Shown piece by piece: positions 7,741 to 15,709 of a DNA stretch of 64,000 bases. This stretch comes from Turicibacter bilis. Lineage in GTDB: Bacteria > Bacillota_I > Bacilli_A > MOL361 > Turicibacteraceae. The notes under the pieces were generated by a model. It saw nothing but the letters and a program-made list of their open reading frames with translations. It ran no database searches and was not told the origin of the DNA. The position numbers were made by a program, and so were the translations under genes. Every line of letters starts with the position of its first letter. Position 1 is the first letter of the stretch. The stretch is from the NCBI RefSeq assembly GCF_024499055.1, contig NZ_CP071249.1, positions 310,001 through 374,000 on the forward strand. Reading direction: 5' to 3'.

Positions 7741-8616
7741 ATGTTAGCACAGTATATTGCAAAACATAAAACACCATTCGATGCGTACATGATGAGTTTA
7801 ATTGAAGGTGAAGCCATTCCAAACCAGTTAAAAGAATCGATGCTTTATTCGCTTTCTGTGGGTGGAAAACGATTAAGACCAATTTTATTATTTGCTGTTT
7901 TAGATACATTAGGATTAGAGGCAACCTGTGGTTATCAAACCGCTTCTGCTCTTGAAATGATTCATACGTATTCACTTATTCATGATGACTTACCTGCTAT
8001 GGATGATGATGATTTAAGACGTGGAAAACCAACTAATCATAAAGTGTTTGGTGAAGCAACTGCGATTTTAGCTGGAGATAGTTTGCTTACGCATGCGTTT
8101 AAGGTGATTTGTAGTGATGAAGGTTTATCGTTACAACAACGTTTAGAGCTTGTTTCAATGTTATCAATGGCAGCTGGGCCTATGGGAATGGTAGCTGGAC
8201 AAATGTTAGATATGGAAGCAGAGACGAAGCCAATTACACTTGAACAGTTAAAGCAGATTCATGTCAATAAAACGGGACGTTTAATCGAGTTTTCAATTGT
8301 TGCCGCAGCTGTTATTGCACAGGCATCTGAAGAGACGATTCAATTGCTGCGTCAATTTGCGGGGCATGTTGGATTAGCCTTTCAAATTAAAGATGATATC
8401 TTGGATGTGGAAGGTAAAGGTGATTTAATTGGGAAAGATGTTGGAAGCGATATGGAAAATGGGAAAAGTACCTATGTTTCATTAACTTCATTAGATGAAG
8501 CTAAAGTGATGCTCAATGAAGAAATTGAAGCAGCTCTAGCGATATTAGAGGAGTTACCATATGAGACTTCATTATTAGCGGCGATCACCGATTACGTCAA
8601 AGAACGTCAAGCATAA
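7741..8616 (+). CDS. ispA: Farnesyl diphosphate synthase (geranyltranstransferase)
   Basis: 291-aa all-helical prenyl transferase making FPP from IPP and DMAPP for isoprenoid, quinone and undecaprenyl chains. First Asp-rich motif HDDLPAMDDDDLRRG at about residues 81-95, preceded by GGKRLRPIL; second Asp-rich motif is FQIKDDILDVEG near 220. Short chain-length type (small residues around FARM). Translationally close to xseB (3-nt gap). Followed by a terminator, then dxs, the first enzyme of the MEP pathway supplying its substrate. Confidence 0.96.
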   Translation: MLAQYIAKHKTPFDAYMMSLIEGEAIPNQLKESMLYSLSVGGKRLRPILLFAVLDTLGLEATCGYQTASALEMIHTYSLIHDDLPAMDDDDLRRGKPTNHKVFGEATAILAGDSLLTHAFKVICSDEGLSLQQRLELVSMLSMAAGPMGMVAGQMLDMEAETKPITLEQLKQIHVNKTGRLIEFSIVAAAVIAQASEETIQLLRQFAGHVGLAFQIKDDILDVEGKGDLIGKDVGSDMENGKSTYVSLTSLDEAKVMLNEEIEAALAILEELPYETSLLAAITDYVKERQA

Positions 8617-8621
8617 ATTAG

Positions 8622-8652
8622 GGGGCGATTTTTATATAATCGCCTTTTATTA
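8622..8652 (+). terminator. Terminator after ispA
   Basis: GGCGAT (8624-8629) / ATCGCC (8639-8644), then TTTTATT. Confidence 0.7.
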
Positions 8653-8802
8653 TGTTTAAAGTCAATGATCTACCGAGGAAAAGAAGAGGTAGTTTATAGG
8701 AATTAAGGTCGAAATATGGTATGATAAAAAGAGATAGAAAAATAGAATTTTTATCTAAAATGACAGATAATAAATATGTGAAACAAGGTTGGAGTGATTA
8801 AG

Positions 8803-10674
8803 ATGTATGACATCGAGAAGATTACAAATCCTTCATTCATCAAGAATTTGTCAACTAAAGAAATGCAAGTGTTATGTCAGGATATTAGAACATTTTTGAT
8901 TGATTCTTTATCAAAAACAGGTGGTCATGTATCATCAAATCTTGGGGTAGTAGAGTTGACAGTGGCGATGCATAAAGTGTTTAATTCGCCAGAAGATAAA
9001 TTCATTTGGGATGTTGGACATCAAGTATATATTCATAAAATGTTAACGGGAAGAGCAAATCAATTTTCAACGTTAAGACAATATAAGGGATTATCTGGTT
9101 TTCCCAAGCGTAAAGAATCAGAGCATGATTGCTGGGAAACAGGACATGCTTCAACTTCGATTTCAGCAGCAGTCGGGATGGCTTATGCTAGAGATTTAAA
9201 TGATGAAAATTATCACGTAGTGGCAGTGATTGGTGATGGATCCTTAACAGGTGGGATGGCTTATGAGGCATTAAACCATATCGGTCATACGAATAAACGT
9301 TTAATTGTCATCATTAATGATAATGAAATGGCCATTTCACCAAATGTAGGGGCGCTTCATAATATTTTTGGAAGTATTCGTACGAATGAATCGTACTTAA
9401 ATACGAAACGTCGTCTGAAAAAGTTATTGAAAAATACGCAATTATTAAATCGTGTGATGTATCGTGCGAAAGGAAGTTTAAAACGTTTTGTTATCGGTGA
9501 GACACCATTTGATGCGATGGGATTCAAGTATTTTGGACCCGTAGATGGACATAATCTAGATGATTTAATTAAAAATTTAAACTTTGCTAAAAAAGCAGAC
9601 AAGCCAGTCATTGTTCATGTGAAAACGAAAAAGGGAAAAGGTTATTCGTTTGCAGAAGCAGATAAACTTGGAACGTGGCATGGTGTTGGGAAGTTTAATA
9701 AAGAAACGGGTGAAGTTTCAGTTCATAAAAAAGAAAATTGTGTTTCTTGGAGTAAATTAATGTGTAACGGATTAATTGAGTTAACTAAACATGACTCACG
9801 CGTTTCAGTGATTACACCTGCTATGATTAATGGCTCAGCATTAAATGATTATCAAATGCTTTACCCTGATCGATTAATAGATGTAGGGATTGCAGAAGAA
9901 CATGCGGTAACAATGGCTGGTGGAATGGCAACTCAAGGAATGAAGCCATTTGTTTCCATTTACTCAACGTTTTTTAAGCGTGCGTTTGACCAAGTTCACC
10001 ATGATGTTGCAAGACAAAATTTAAATGTTGTATTTGGCGTGGATCGTGCAGGAATTGTAGGGGCTGATGGAGAAACTCACCAAGGGCTATATGATATTCC
10101 AATGTTACGCCCCATTCCCAATATGACAATCATGATGCCGAAAGATGCGAAAGAAGCGTATGATTTATTGTATACGGCATATGAAATTAATGGACCAGTT
10201 GCGATTCGTTATCCGCGTGGTGATGTTTTCAATGTGGTACCAAATTATGAGTCGTGGCAATCAGTACCTGTTGGTTCTTGGACGACGCTTAAATCAGGAG
10301 CAGATGCTTATCTTCTTTCGATGGGACCGATTCTTGATGATTTAGTTCAATTAGCGGAAGATTTAAGTGAAGCCGAAGGAATTCACGTTGGAGTGATTAA
10401 TACCCGCTTCATTAAGCCACTAGATACTTGTCTTTTAGATGAGTTAGCAAAACTTGAGGTTCCGCTCATTGTTTATGAAGAGTCAGCGATGATTGGTGGA
10501 CTAGGAACAGCCATTTTAGAGTATTATAATGAAACAAACCAAACAGTTAAGGTGAAACGATTAGGAGTTCCAGATGTTTATGTTCAACATGGGAGTGTCC
10601 CAGAGGTGCTGGCAGAACTCCATCTTTCATTAGATGATATTAAAGCAGAAATTAATCAAGTAATTAAAAAGTAG
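8803..10674 (+). CDS. dxs: 1-deoxy-D-xylulose-5-phosphate synthase
   Basis: 623 aa, TPP enzyme condensing pyruvate with glyceraldehyde 3-phosphate, the entry step of the MEP isoprenoid pathway. TPP-binding block VAVIGDGSLTGGMAYEALN...IINDNEMAIS, then the central Pyr domain GIAEEHAVTMAGGMATQG with the catalytic Glu, DRAGIVGADGETHQG, and a C-terminal transketolase-like domain. ATG 8803 is used since GGAG lies 8 nt before it; GTG 8794 overlaps that site. Begins a unit dxs-tlyA-recN with 4-17 nt gaps. Confidence 0.97.
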   Translation: MYDIEKITNPSFIKNLSTKEMQVLCQDIRTFLIDSLSKTGGHVSSNLGVVELTVAMHKVFNSPEDKFIWDVGHQVYIHKMLTGRANQFSTLRQYKGLSGFPKRKESEHDCWETGHASTSISAAVGMAYARDLNDENYHVVAVIGDGSLTGGMAYEALNHIGHTNKRLIVIINDNEMAISPNVGALHNIFGSIRTNESYLNTKRRLKKLLKNTQLLNRVMYRAKGSLKRFVIGETPFDAMGFKYFGPVDGHNLDDLIKNLNFAKKADKPVIVHVKTKKGKGYSFAEADKLGTWHGVGKFNKETGEVSVHKKENCVSWSKLMCNGLIELTKHDSRVSVITPAMINGSALNDYQMLYPDRLIDVGIAEEHAVTMAGGMATQGMKPFVSIYSTFFKRAFDQVHHDVARQNLNVVFGVDRAGIVGADGETHQGLYDIPMLRPIPNMTIMMPKDAKEAYDLLYTAYEINGPVAIRYPRGDVFNVVPNYESWQSVPVGSWTTLKSGADAYLLSMGPILDDLVQLAEDLSEAEGIHVGVINTRFIKPLDTCLLDELAKLEVPLIVYEESAMIGGLGTAILEYYNETNQTVKVKRLGVPDVYVQHGSVPEVLAELHLSLDDIKAEINQVIKK

Positions 10675-10690
10675 GTCGGTGTCAAAAAAC

Positions 10691-11497
10691 ATGAAAAAAG
10701 AACGTATTGATGTGTTATTAACACAATTAGGATATTTTAATTCACGTGAAAATGCAAAGCGTGCAATTATGGCGGGTCTTGTTTTAGTCGATCAAGAACG
10801 CGTCGATAAACCAGGAGAAAAAGTGCCTGTAGAAGCAAAAATTACGGTTAAAGGAAATGTATGTCCATATGTTAGCCGCGGAGGATTTAAACTTGAAAAA
10901 GCGATTAAAACGTTTAATATTGATTTAACCGATAAAACGATTATCGATATTGGGGCGTCAACAGGTGGATTTACGGACTGTGCCCTGCAAAATGGAGCTA
11001 AGTTATCGTATGCTGTTGATGTAGGATACAATCAATTAGATTGGAAGATGCGTCAGGATGAGCGTGTTATTTGCATGGAGCGTACGAACTTCCGATATAT
11101 GACACCTGAAGACTTAAAGTTTGGAGCTCCTCAGTTTGCATGTATCGATGTTTCATTTATTTCGTTAAAAATCATTTTCCCTGTCTTAAAGCAATTACTA
11201 GCTAAAGAGGGTGAGATTGTTGCATTAATTAAACCTCAATTTGAAGCCGGAAAAGATCAAGTTGGTAAAAAAGGAATCGTTCGTGATGCTAAGGTACATA
11301 TTAAAGTTATTCAAGAGATTCTTGAATTTATTACAGCCCTTGATTTAAGTGTGCTTGGATTAACTTACTCACCCATTAAAGGGGGAGAAGGAAATATTGA
11401 ATTTTTAGTACATATAGGCTATAATGAAAATATGCGAACAAATGTTTACGAAAAAGATATTATTCAAATCGTAAGCGATGCACATAGTCAGTTATAG
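10691..11497 (+). CDS. tlyA: TlyA-family 2'-O-methyltransferase / hemolysin-like
   Basis: 268 aa: S4 RNA-binding domain at the N-terminus (RIDVLLTQLGYFNSRENAKRAIMAGLVLV), then an FtsJ-like SAM methyltransferase with DIGASTGGFTDCAL (SAM loop), DVGYNQLDWKMRQD and IDVSFISL, ending in PQFEAGKDQVGKKGIVRD. TlyA methylates riboses in 16S/23S rRNA. The ATG at 10691 aligns with usual family starts (MKKERID...); a GTG at 10679 would add four residues. Follows dxs closely, precedes recN by 12 nt. Confidence 0.94.
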   Translation: MKKERIDVLLTQLGYFNSRENAKRAIMAGLVLVDQERVDKPGEKVPVEAKITVKGNVCPYVSRGGFKLEKAIKTFNIDLTDKTIIDIGASTGGFTDCALQNGAKLSYAVDVGYNQLDWKMRQDERVICMERTNFRYMTPEDLKFGAPQFACIDVSFISLKIIFPVLKQLLAKEGEIVALIKPQFEAGKDQVGKKGIVRDAKVHIKVIQEILEFITALDLSVLGLTYSPIKGGEGNIEFLVHIGYNENMRTNVYEKDIIQIVSDAHSQL

Positions 11498-11509
11498 TAG
11501 GTGGTTAAT

Positions 11510-13195
11510 ATGTTATCGCATTTGTCAATTCAGAACATGGCGATTATCGAATCTTTACAATTAGATTTAAATAAAAATATGACTGTTTTAACGGGTGAAA
11601 CAGGTGCAGGAAAATCAATTATTATTGATGCTATTTCTTTATTAATCGGTGATCGTGCGTCAACTGATCTTATTCGTCATCATGAAGAGATGGCAGTGAT
11701 TGAAGGTATTTTTGAAATTGAACAAAATAAGCCATTAAAAGCTTATCTTTTAGAACAAAATATTCCAGTTGAAGAACAGTTATTGGTTAAACGAACGATT
11801 AAACGAGTTGGAAATGGTCAGATTCGTGTTAATGGTGAATTATTATCAGCGAATCAATTAAAGGAAATTGGACAATTTTTAGTTGATATTCACGTACAGC
11901 ATGATACGCATCGGTTATTCCATAACGAGTATAACTATCAATTAATTGATAATTTTGATTTAACGGAGCAAGTTAGTGTAACGAACGACGTTTATCAACA
12001 AGCACTTAAAGAATATAATCAAGCTAAACAGGCTTACATTAATTTTAAAAAGAACGCTGAAGAAATTCAAAAACGACTGGATTTAATTCTGTTTCAAAAG
12101 AATGAAATTGAGAAGGCTAACTTAAAAAAAGGTGAGCTTGAAGAGTTAGAAGAGCGTCGTCACCTGATATTGAATTCAGATAAGCTTCACAAAACATACG
12201 GTCAGATTTTACATGGTTTAAATTGCGACGGTGGGGCAGTAGAACGACTATATCAAGCATATAATGCGACGCAAACCTTAGCTAATATTGATGAAAGTCT
12301 TTCTTCTGCTGTGACGCAAATGGGTGATATTTATTATGGGTTAGAGGAGTTTGTTAATTTAATCTCATCTAAATTAGATGAATTGAATTACTATCCTGAA
12401 GAACTTGAAGAAATTGAATCGCGCCTCAATGAACTCCAACAACTCAAACGTAAATATCGTTTAGAAGTTGATGAAATCATGGCTTATTATGATCAAATTG
12501 TAACTGAACTAGCGCAGGTAGAAGATTCAGAACACTATGAGCATTCCTTGTATCAAGTTTTAGAAAAAGCGTATCATCACTTAATTGAAGCGGGAGAAGC
12601 ATTAAATCAAAAACGTTTAGAAATCTCAAATAGAATTAAGACACAGCTGATTGCTGAACTACAAGACCTTCAATTATTTAATGCTCAGTTTGATATTGAA
12701 TTTACACGTTTAAAAACAGATGATATGATTAATACTATTTTTTCGACACATGGAATTTATGAAATTCAGTTTTTATTAAGTACAAATAAAGGTGAGCCAA
12801 TGAAACCACTGAATAAAGTTGCTTCAGGTGGTGAATTATCTCGTATTATGTTAGCTTTAAAAACGATTCTCAATCGAGGGCAATACATATCTACCATTAT
12901 ATTTGATGAAATTGATACGGGGGTCAGTGGTCAAGTGGCATCAAGTATCGGCTCAAAAATGAAAGAAATTGCTAAGCAAAAGCAAGTTCTGTGTATCACC
13001 CATTTACCACAAGTTGCTTCACTTGCCGATCATCATATTCATGTTAGTAAATATGAAAAAGAAGGACGAACAGTGACGGCCGTTAAAAAATTAACAACAG
13101 ATGAACGAATACATGAAGTTGCAAGAATGTTAAGTAGTGATAATGTGACTGAATCTGCCTTGTTAAATGCTAAACAACTCCTACAACAACTTTAA
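11510..13195 (+). CDS. recN: DNA repair protein RecN
   Basis: 561-aa SMC-like ATPase. Walker A TGETGAGKSIIIDAI starts near residue 28, long central coiled coil (residues ~150-370, Glu/Gln/Leu rich), ABC signature KVASGGELSRIMLALK and Walker B TIIFDEIDTGVSG near the end, followed by QVLCITHLPQVAS. It gathers broken DNA ends for recombinational repair. ATG 11510 has AGGTGG 5 nt upstream. In Bacillus ahrC (argR) sits between tlyA and recN; here there are only 12 nt, so no arginine repressor gene at this locus. Confidence 0.97.
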   Translation: MLSHLSIQNMAIIESLQLDLNKNMTVLTGETGAGKSIIIDAISLLIGDRASTDLIRHHEEMAVIEGIFEIEQNKPLKAYLLEQNIPVEEQLLVKRTIKRVGNGQIRVNGELLSANQLKEIGQFLVDIHVQHDTHRLFHNEYNYQLIDNFDLTEQVSVTNDVYQQALKEYNQAKQAYINFKKNAEEIQKRLDLILFQKNEIEKANLKKGELEELEERRHLILNSDKLHKTYGQILHGLNCDGGAVERLYQAYNATQTLANIDESLSSAVTQMGDIYYGLEEFVNLISSKLDELNYYPEELEEIESRLNELQQLKRKYRLEVDEIMAYYDQIVTELAQVEDSEHYEHSLYQVLEKAYHHLIEAGEALNQKRLEISNRIKTQLIAELQDLQLFNAQFDIEFTRLKTDDMINTIFSTHGIYEIQFLLSTNKGEPMKPLNKVASGGELSRIMLALKTILNRGQYISTIIFDEIDTGVSGQVASSIGSKMKEIAKQKQVLCITHLPQVASLADHHIHVSKYEKEGRTVTAVKKLTTDERIHEVARMLSSDNVTESALLNAKQLLQQL

Positions 13196-13197
13196 TG

Positions 13198-13253
13198 AAA
13201 AGAATTCCAATTTTTTTATTCATTTGAACAAAAAAATTGGAATTCTTTTTTTT
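13198..13253 (+). terminator. Strong terminator after recN
   Basis: A perfect 20-bp stem (13198-13217 with 13230-13249, centre GAATTCCAATT), 12-nt loop, T-run. Confidence 0.9.
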
Positions 13254-13282
13254 CTATATTTAGTGTTGAAAAAGCCATAATA
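13254..13282 (+). promoter_or_regulatory. Forespore-type (sigma-F/G) promoter of spoIVB
   Basis: CTATA (13254-13258), 17-nt spacer, CATAATA (13276-13282). The -10 fits CATnMTA of sigma-G and the -35 fits four of five positions of GYATA. In Bacillus spoIVB is read by sigma-F/sigma-G, so this is expected. Confidence 0.5.
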
Positions 13283-13324
13283 ATAGCGTAGTTCGTGTCG
13301 AATGAAGTTGAAAGGAGGCGCAAT

Positions 13325-14503
13325 ATGAATAAAAAAATAAATAAAAAAAGCTTTTTAGCTCATAATATATTAATATTTGTCTTCTCTTTATTAAGTATTA
13401 GCGCTCCTGCACAAGAGTATGCATGGGCACAATCTAATAATGAACAACTTTTACATATTGATGAAAAACGAAAAATCTATGAGGTTTCTTATTCTTCAAG
13501 TGAAGAATCGACACCAGTTAACCAAACTGAAGGACGCTATATGTTAATCCCGGGTGGTGACGCGATTGGGATCAAAATTCAGACAGATGGTCTTGTGGTG
13601 GTAGATACGTATCAAGTCAATACAGCAGAAGGAACTATTAATCCAGCTAAAGATGCTGGGATTATGAAAGGTGATTTAATTTTAGCAGTTAATAATCAGA
13701 AGGTTTCAACGATTGAGGAGTATAAAGAGCAGCTTTTACTCGCAGAGCAAAGTAAACAAATGATTTTAACCATTAACCGTCAAGGAAAGACATCACATTT
13801 AACTGTTCACCCTGTGATCTCTACAGATGGAGTGATGACAACTGGACTATACTTAAGAGATAAATTAGCGGGAATCGGAACTTTAACTTTTATTGATCCG
13901 AATTCACATAAATATGGAGCATTAGGTCATGAAATAATCGATCAAGATACGAATCAGTTAGTTAGTATAAAAAATGGTGAAATTATTAATTCGAATGTAG
14001 TTTCTGTTCGTAAAGCAACAAGTGGTAAACCTGGTGAAAAAGTCGCCGACATCTTATTTGATGATAAGTTAGGGACATTAGAAAAAAATAATAATTTTGG
14101 TATTTATGGTGTTATGAGTTCAGAGTTACATAATCAAAAAGATTTAATGCCCATTGCTTATATTAATGAAGTAAAAGCAGGTCCCGCACAAATTTTAACT
14201 GTCTTAAATGGAAATAAAGTGGAAGCGTTTGATATTAATATTACCGAAGTTAATATGCAAACACAAAAAGCAATAAAAGGAATTAAATATACGGTAACAG
14301 ATGAACGTTTACTCAATCAAACAGGTGGAATTGTCCAGGGGATGAGTGGAAGCCCTATTATTCAAGATGGTAAAATTGTTGGTGCTGTGACTCACGTTTT
14401 AGTTCATGATTCAACGATGGGATATGGTATCTTTATTGAATGGATGTTACAAGAGTCGGGAATCAACTATCGTAGCGAAGAAGCACAATCTGATGCAGCC
14501 TAA
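13325..14503 (+). CDS. spoIVB: Stage IV sporulation protein B (SpoIVB serine peptidase)
   Basis: 392-aa secreted signalling protease made in the forespore; it cleaves SpoIVFA so that pro-sigma-K is processed in the mother cell. An N-terminal membrane anchor (FLAHNILIFVFSLLSISAPA), a PDZ domain at about residues 75-165 (GGDAIGIKIQTDGLVV...AGIMKGDLILAVN), then an S55 peptidase domain with His in GALGHEIID (~202) and Ser in GIVQGMSGSPI (~341). Start at ATG 13325 with AGGAGG; earlier in-frame codons lack a ribosome site. Directly upstream of spo0A, as in nearly all endospore formers. Confidence 0.96.
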   Translation: MNKKINKKSFLAHNILIFVFSLLSISAPAQEYAWAQSNNEQLLHIDEKRKIYEVSYSSSEESTPVNQTEGRYMLIPGGDAIGIKIQTDGLVVVDTYQVNTAEGTINPAKDAGIMKGDLILAVNNQKVSTIEEYKEQLLLAEQSKQMILTINRQGKTSHLTVHPVISTDGVMTTGLYLRDKLAGIGTLTFIDPNSHKYGALGHEIIDQDTNQLVSIKNGEIINSNVVSVRKATSGKPGEKVADILFDDKLGTLEKNNNFGIYGVMSSELHNQKDLMPIAYINEVKAGPAQILTVLNGNKVEAFDINITEVNMQTQKAIKGIKYTVTDERLLNQTGGIVQGMSGSPIIQDGKIVGAVTHVLVHDSTMGYGIFIEWMLQESGINYRSEEAQSDAA

Positions 14504-14520
14504 TAAGTGATATTCGTTTT

Positions 14521-14529
14521 TTCGACATA
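14521..14529 (-). promoter_or_regulatory. 0A box, inverted, upstream of spo0A
   Basis: Minus strand TATGTCGAA, eight of nine to the Spo0A-P box TTTGTCGAA. One of two in the 207-nt spoIVB-spo0A gap. Confidence 0.5.
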
Positions 14530-14592
14530 ATCAGACAACAACAAGATAAACTAAACCGAAACGAAATAAAAGACAAAACATGATAAAAAATA

Positions 14593-14601
14593 TTTGTCGA
14601 A
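14593..14601 (+). promoter_or_regulatory. Perfect 0A box upstream of spo0A
   Basis: TTTGTCGAA, exact Spo0A-P consensus, about 110 nt before the spo0A start. Autoregulation of spo0A through such boxes is known in Bacillus. AAGGAACT at 14659-14666 resembles a sigma-H -35, but I see no good matching -10. Confidence 0.65.
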
Positions 14602-14710
14602 TATATTTATGAAAATTTATAATCTCTCAAAAAATGAGAAGTAATTATTGAAAAATGTAAGGAACTGTAATTTAATAGATATATAACCGGAAAAATTAGG
14701 GGGCCAAAAA

Positions 14711-15520
14711 ATGAATAAATTAAAAGTTCTATTAGCTGACGACAATAAAGAATTAATAACGGTATTATCTGAGTATATTTCCTTACAAGAGGACATGGAA
14801 GTTGTAGAAGTAGCGGGAAATGGAAATGAGGTATTATCTGTTTTAAGACAACGCGACATCGACATTTTATTATTAGATGTTGTTATGCCTGATCTAGATG
14901 GGGTAAGTGTATTAGAAGAATTAAAAGAAAATCCAACCCTATATAAACGTCCACGACATATTATTATGTTTACTGCATTCAATCAAGAGAAAATCATGAT
15001 GCGTGCTGCTGAATTAGGGGCATCGTATTTCATTATGAAACCATTTGAAATTAATAAAATTGTTAAAATCATTCGTGATATTAATGTTCGTTTCGATACG
15101 ACAGAAGTATCAAAGCCGGTCAACCATTTATATGGAAATCGTCCAGCAGTAAAAGAGTTTGATTTAGAGTCAGAGATTACAAATATTTTACATGAAATGG
15201 GTGTACCAGCACATATTAAAGGGTACTTATACTTACGAGAATCAATCAATATGGTTTATAATGATATTGAACTTCTTGGATCAATTACAAAGGTATTGTA
15301 TCCAGACGTGGCTAAAAAATATAAGACAACAGCTTCACGTGTTGAACGTGCAATTCGTCATGCGATTGAAGTGGCATGGAACCGTGGAAATATCGAAGCT
15401 ATTTCAAATATCTTTGGGTATACAGTAAGCGTTTCAAAATCAAAACCAACAAACTCAGAGTTTATTGCGATGATTGCAGATAAACTACGTTTAGAACATA
15501 AAAATAAAGTTGCATCTTAA
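14711..15520 (+). CDS. spo0A: Sporulation transcription factor Spo0A
   Basis: 269 aa, master regulator of sporulation entry. Receiver domain 1-120 with acidic pair at residues 10-11, phospho-acceptor Asp56 ([11 protein letters not shown]), Thr in IIMFTAFNQ and Lys in YFIMKPFE. The C-terminal effector domain has the invariant [32 protein letters not shown] recognition region. Ribosome site is GGGGG. Two 0A boxes upstream suggest autoregulation. Together with spoIVB, spoIIM and SASP-like genes it marks the organism as a likely true spore former. Confidence 0.98.
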   Translation: MNKLKVLLADDNKELITVLSEYISLQEDMEVVEVAGNGNEVLSVLRQRDIDILLLDVVMPDLDGVSVLEELKENPTLYKRPRHIIMFTAFNQEKIMMRAAELGASYFIMKPFEINKIVKIIRDINVRFDTTEVSKPVNHLYGNRPAVKEFDLESEITNILHEMGVPAHIKGYLYLRESINMVYNDIELLGSITKVLYPDVAKKYKTTASRVERAIRHAIEVAWNRGNIEAISNIFGYTVSVSKSKPTNSEFIAMIADKLRLEHKNKVAS

Positions 15521-15531
15521 TTGTCTAATCC

Positions 15532-15562
15532 TTGAGCATTGAGTTCCAATGCTCTTTTTTTT
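15532..15562 (+). terminator. Terminator after spo0A
   Basis: GAGCATTG (15534-15541) / CAATGCTC (15547-15554), then eight T. Confidence 0.9.
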
Positions 15563-15655
15563 ATAGTATTCAACATCGTTGTACTTTTATCATATATTAA
15601 TTCAGAATGGAAGTAACTCACATCAAGAGACTAACATGACTGAAAATGATAATGA

Positions 15656-15695
15656 AAGGAGGAATAAGATGATTGATGAATAAACTTCATCAATC
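15656..15695 (+). promoter_or_regulatory. Leader with minicistron and hairpin before GHL10 gene
   Basis: A strong ribosome site AAAGGAGG (15656-15662... ) precedes ATG ATT GAT GAA TAA (15669-15683). This four-codon frame lies in the left arm of a perfect 10-bp hairpin, GATTGATGAA (15671-15680) / TTCATCAATC (15686-15695), with loop TAAAC and no T-run. The real gene starts 15 nt later with a weaker site. Looks like translational control or a remnant of a former start. Confidence 0.4.
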
Positions 15696-15709
15696 TCTTA
15701 AAAGAGAAG

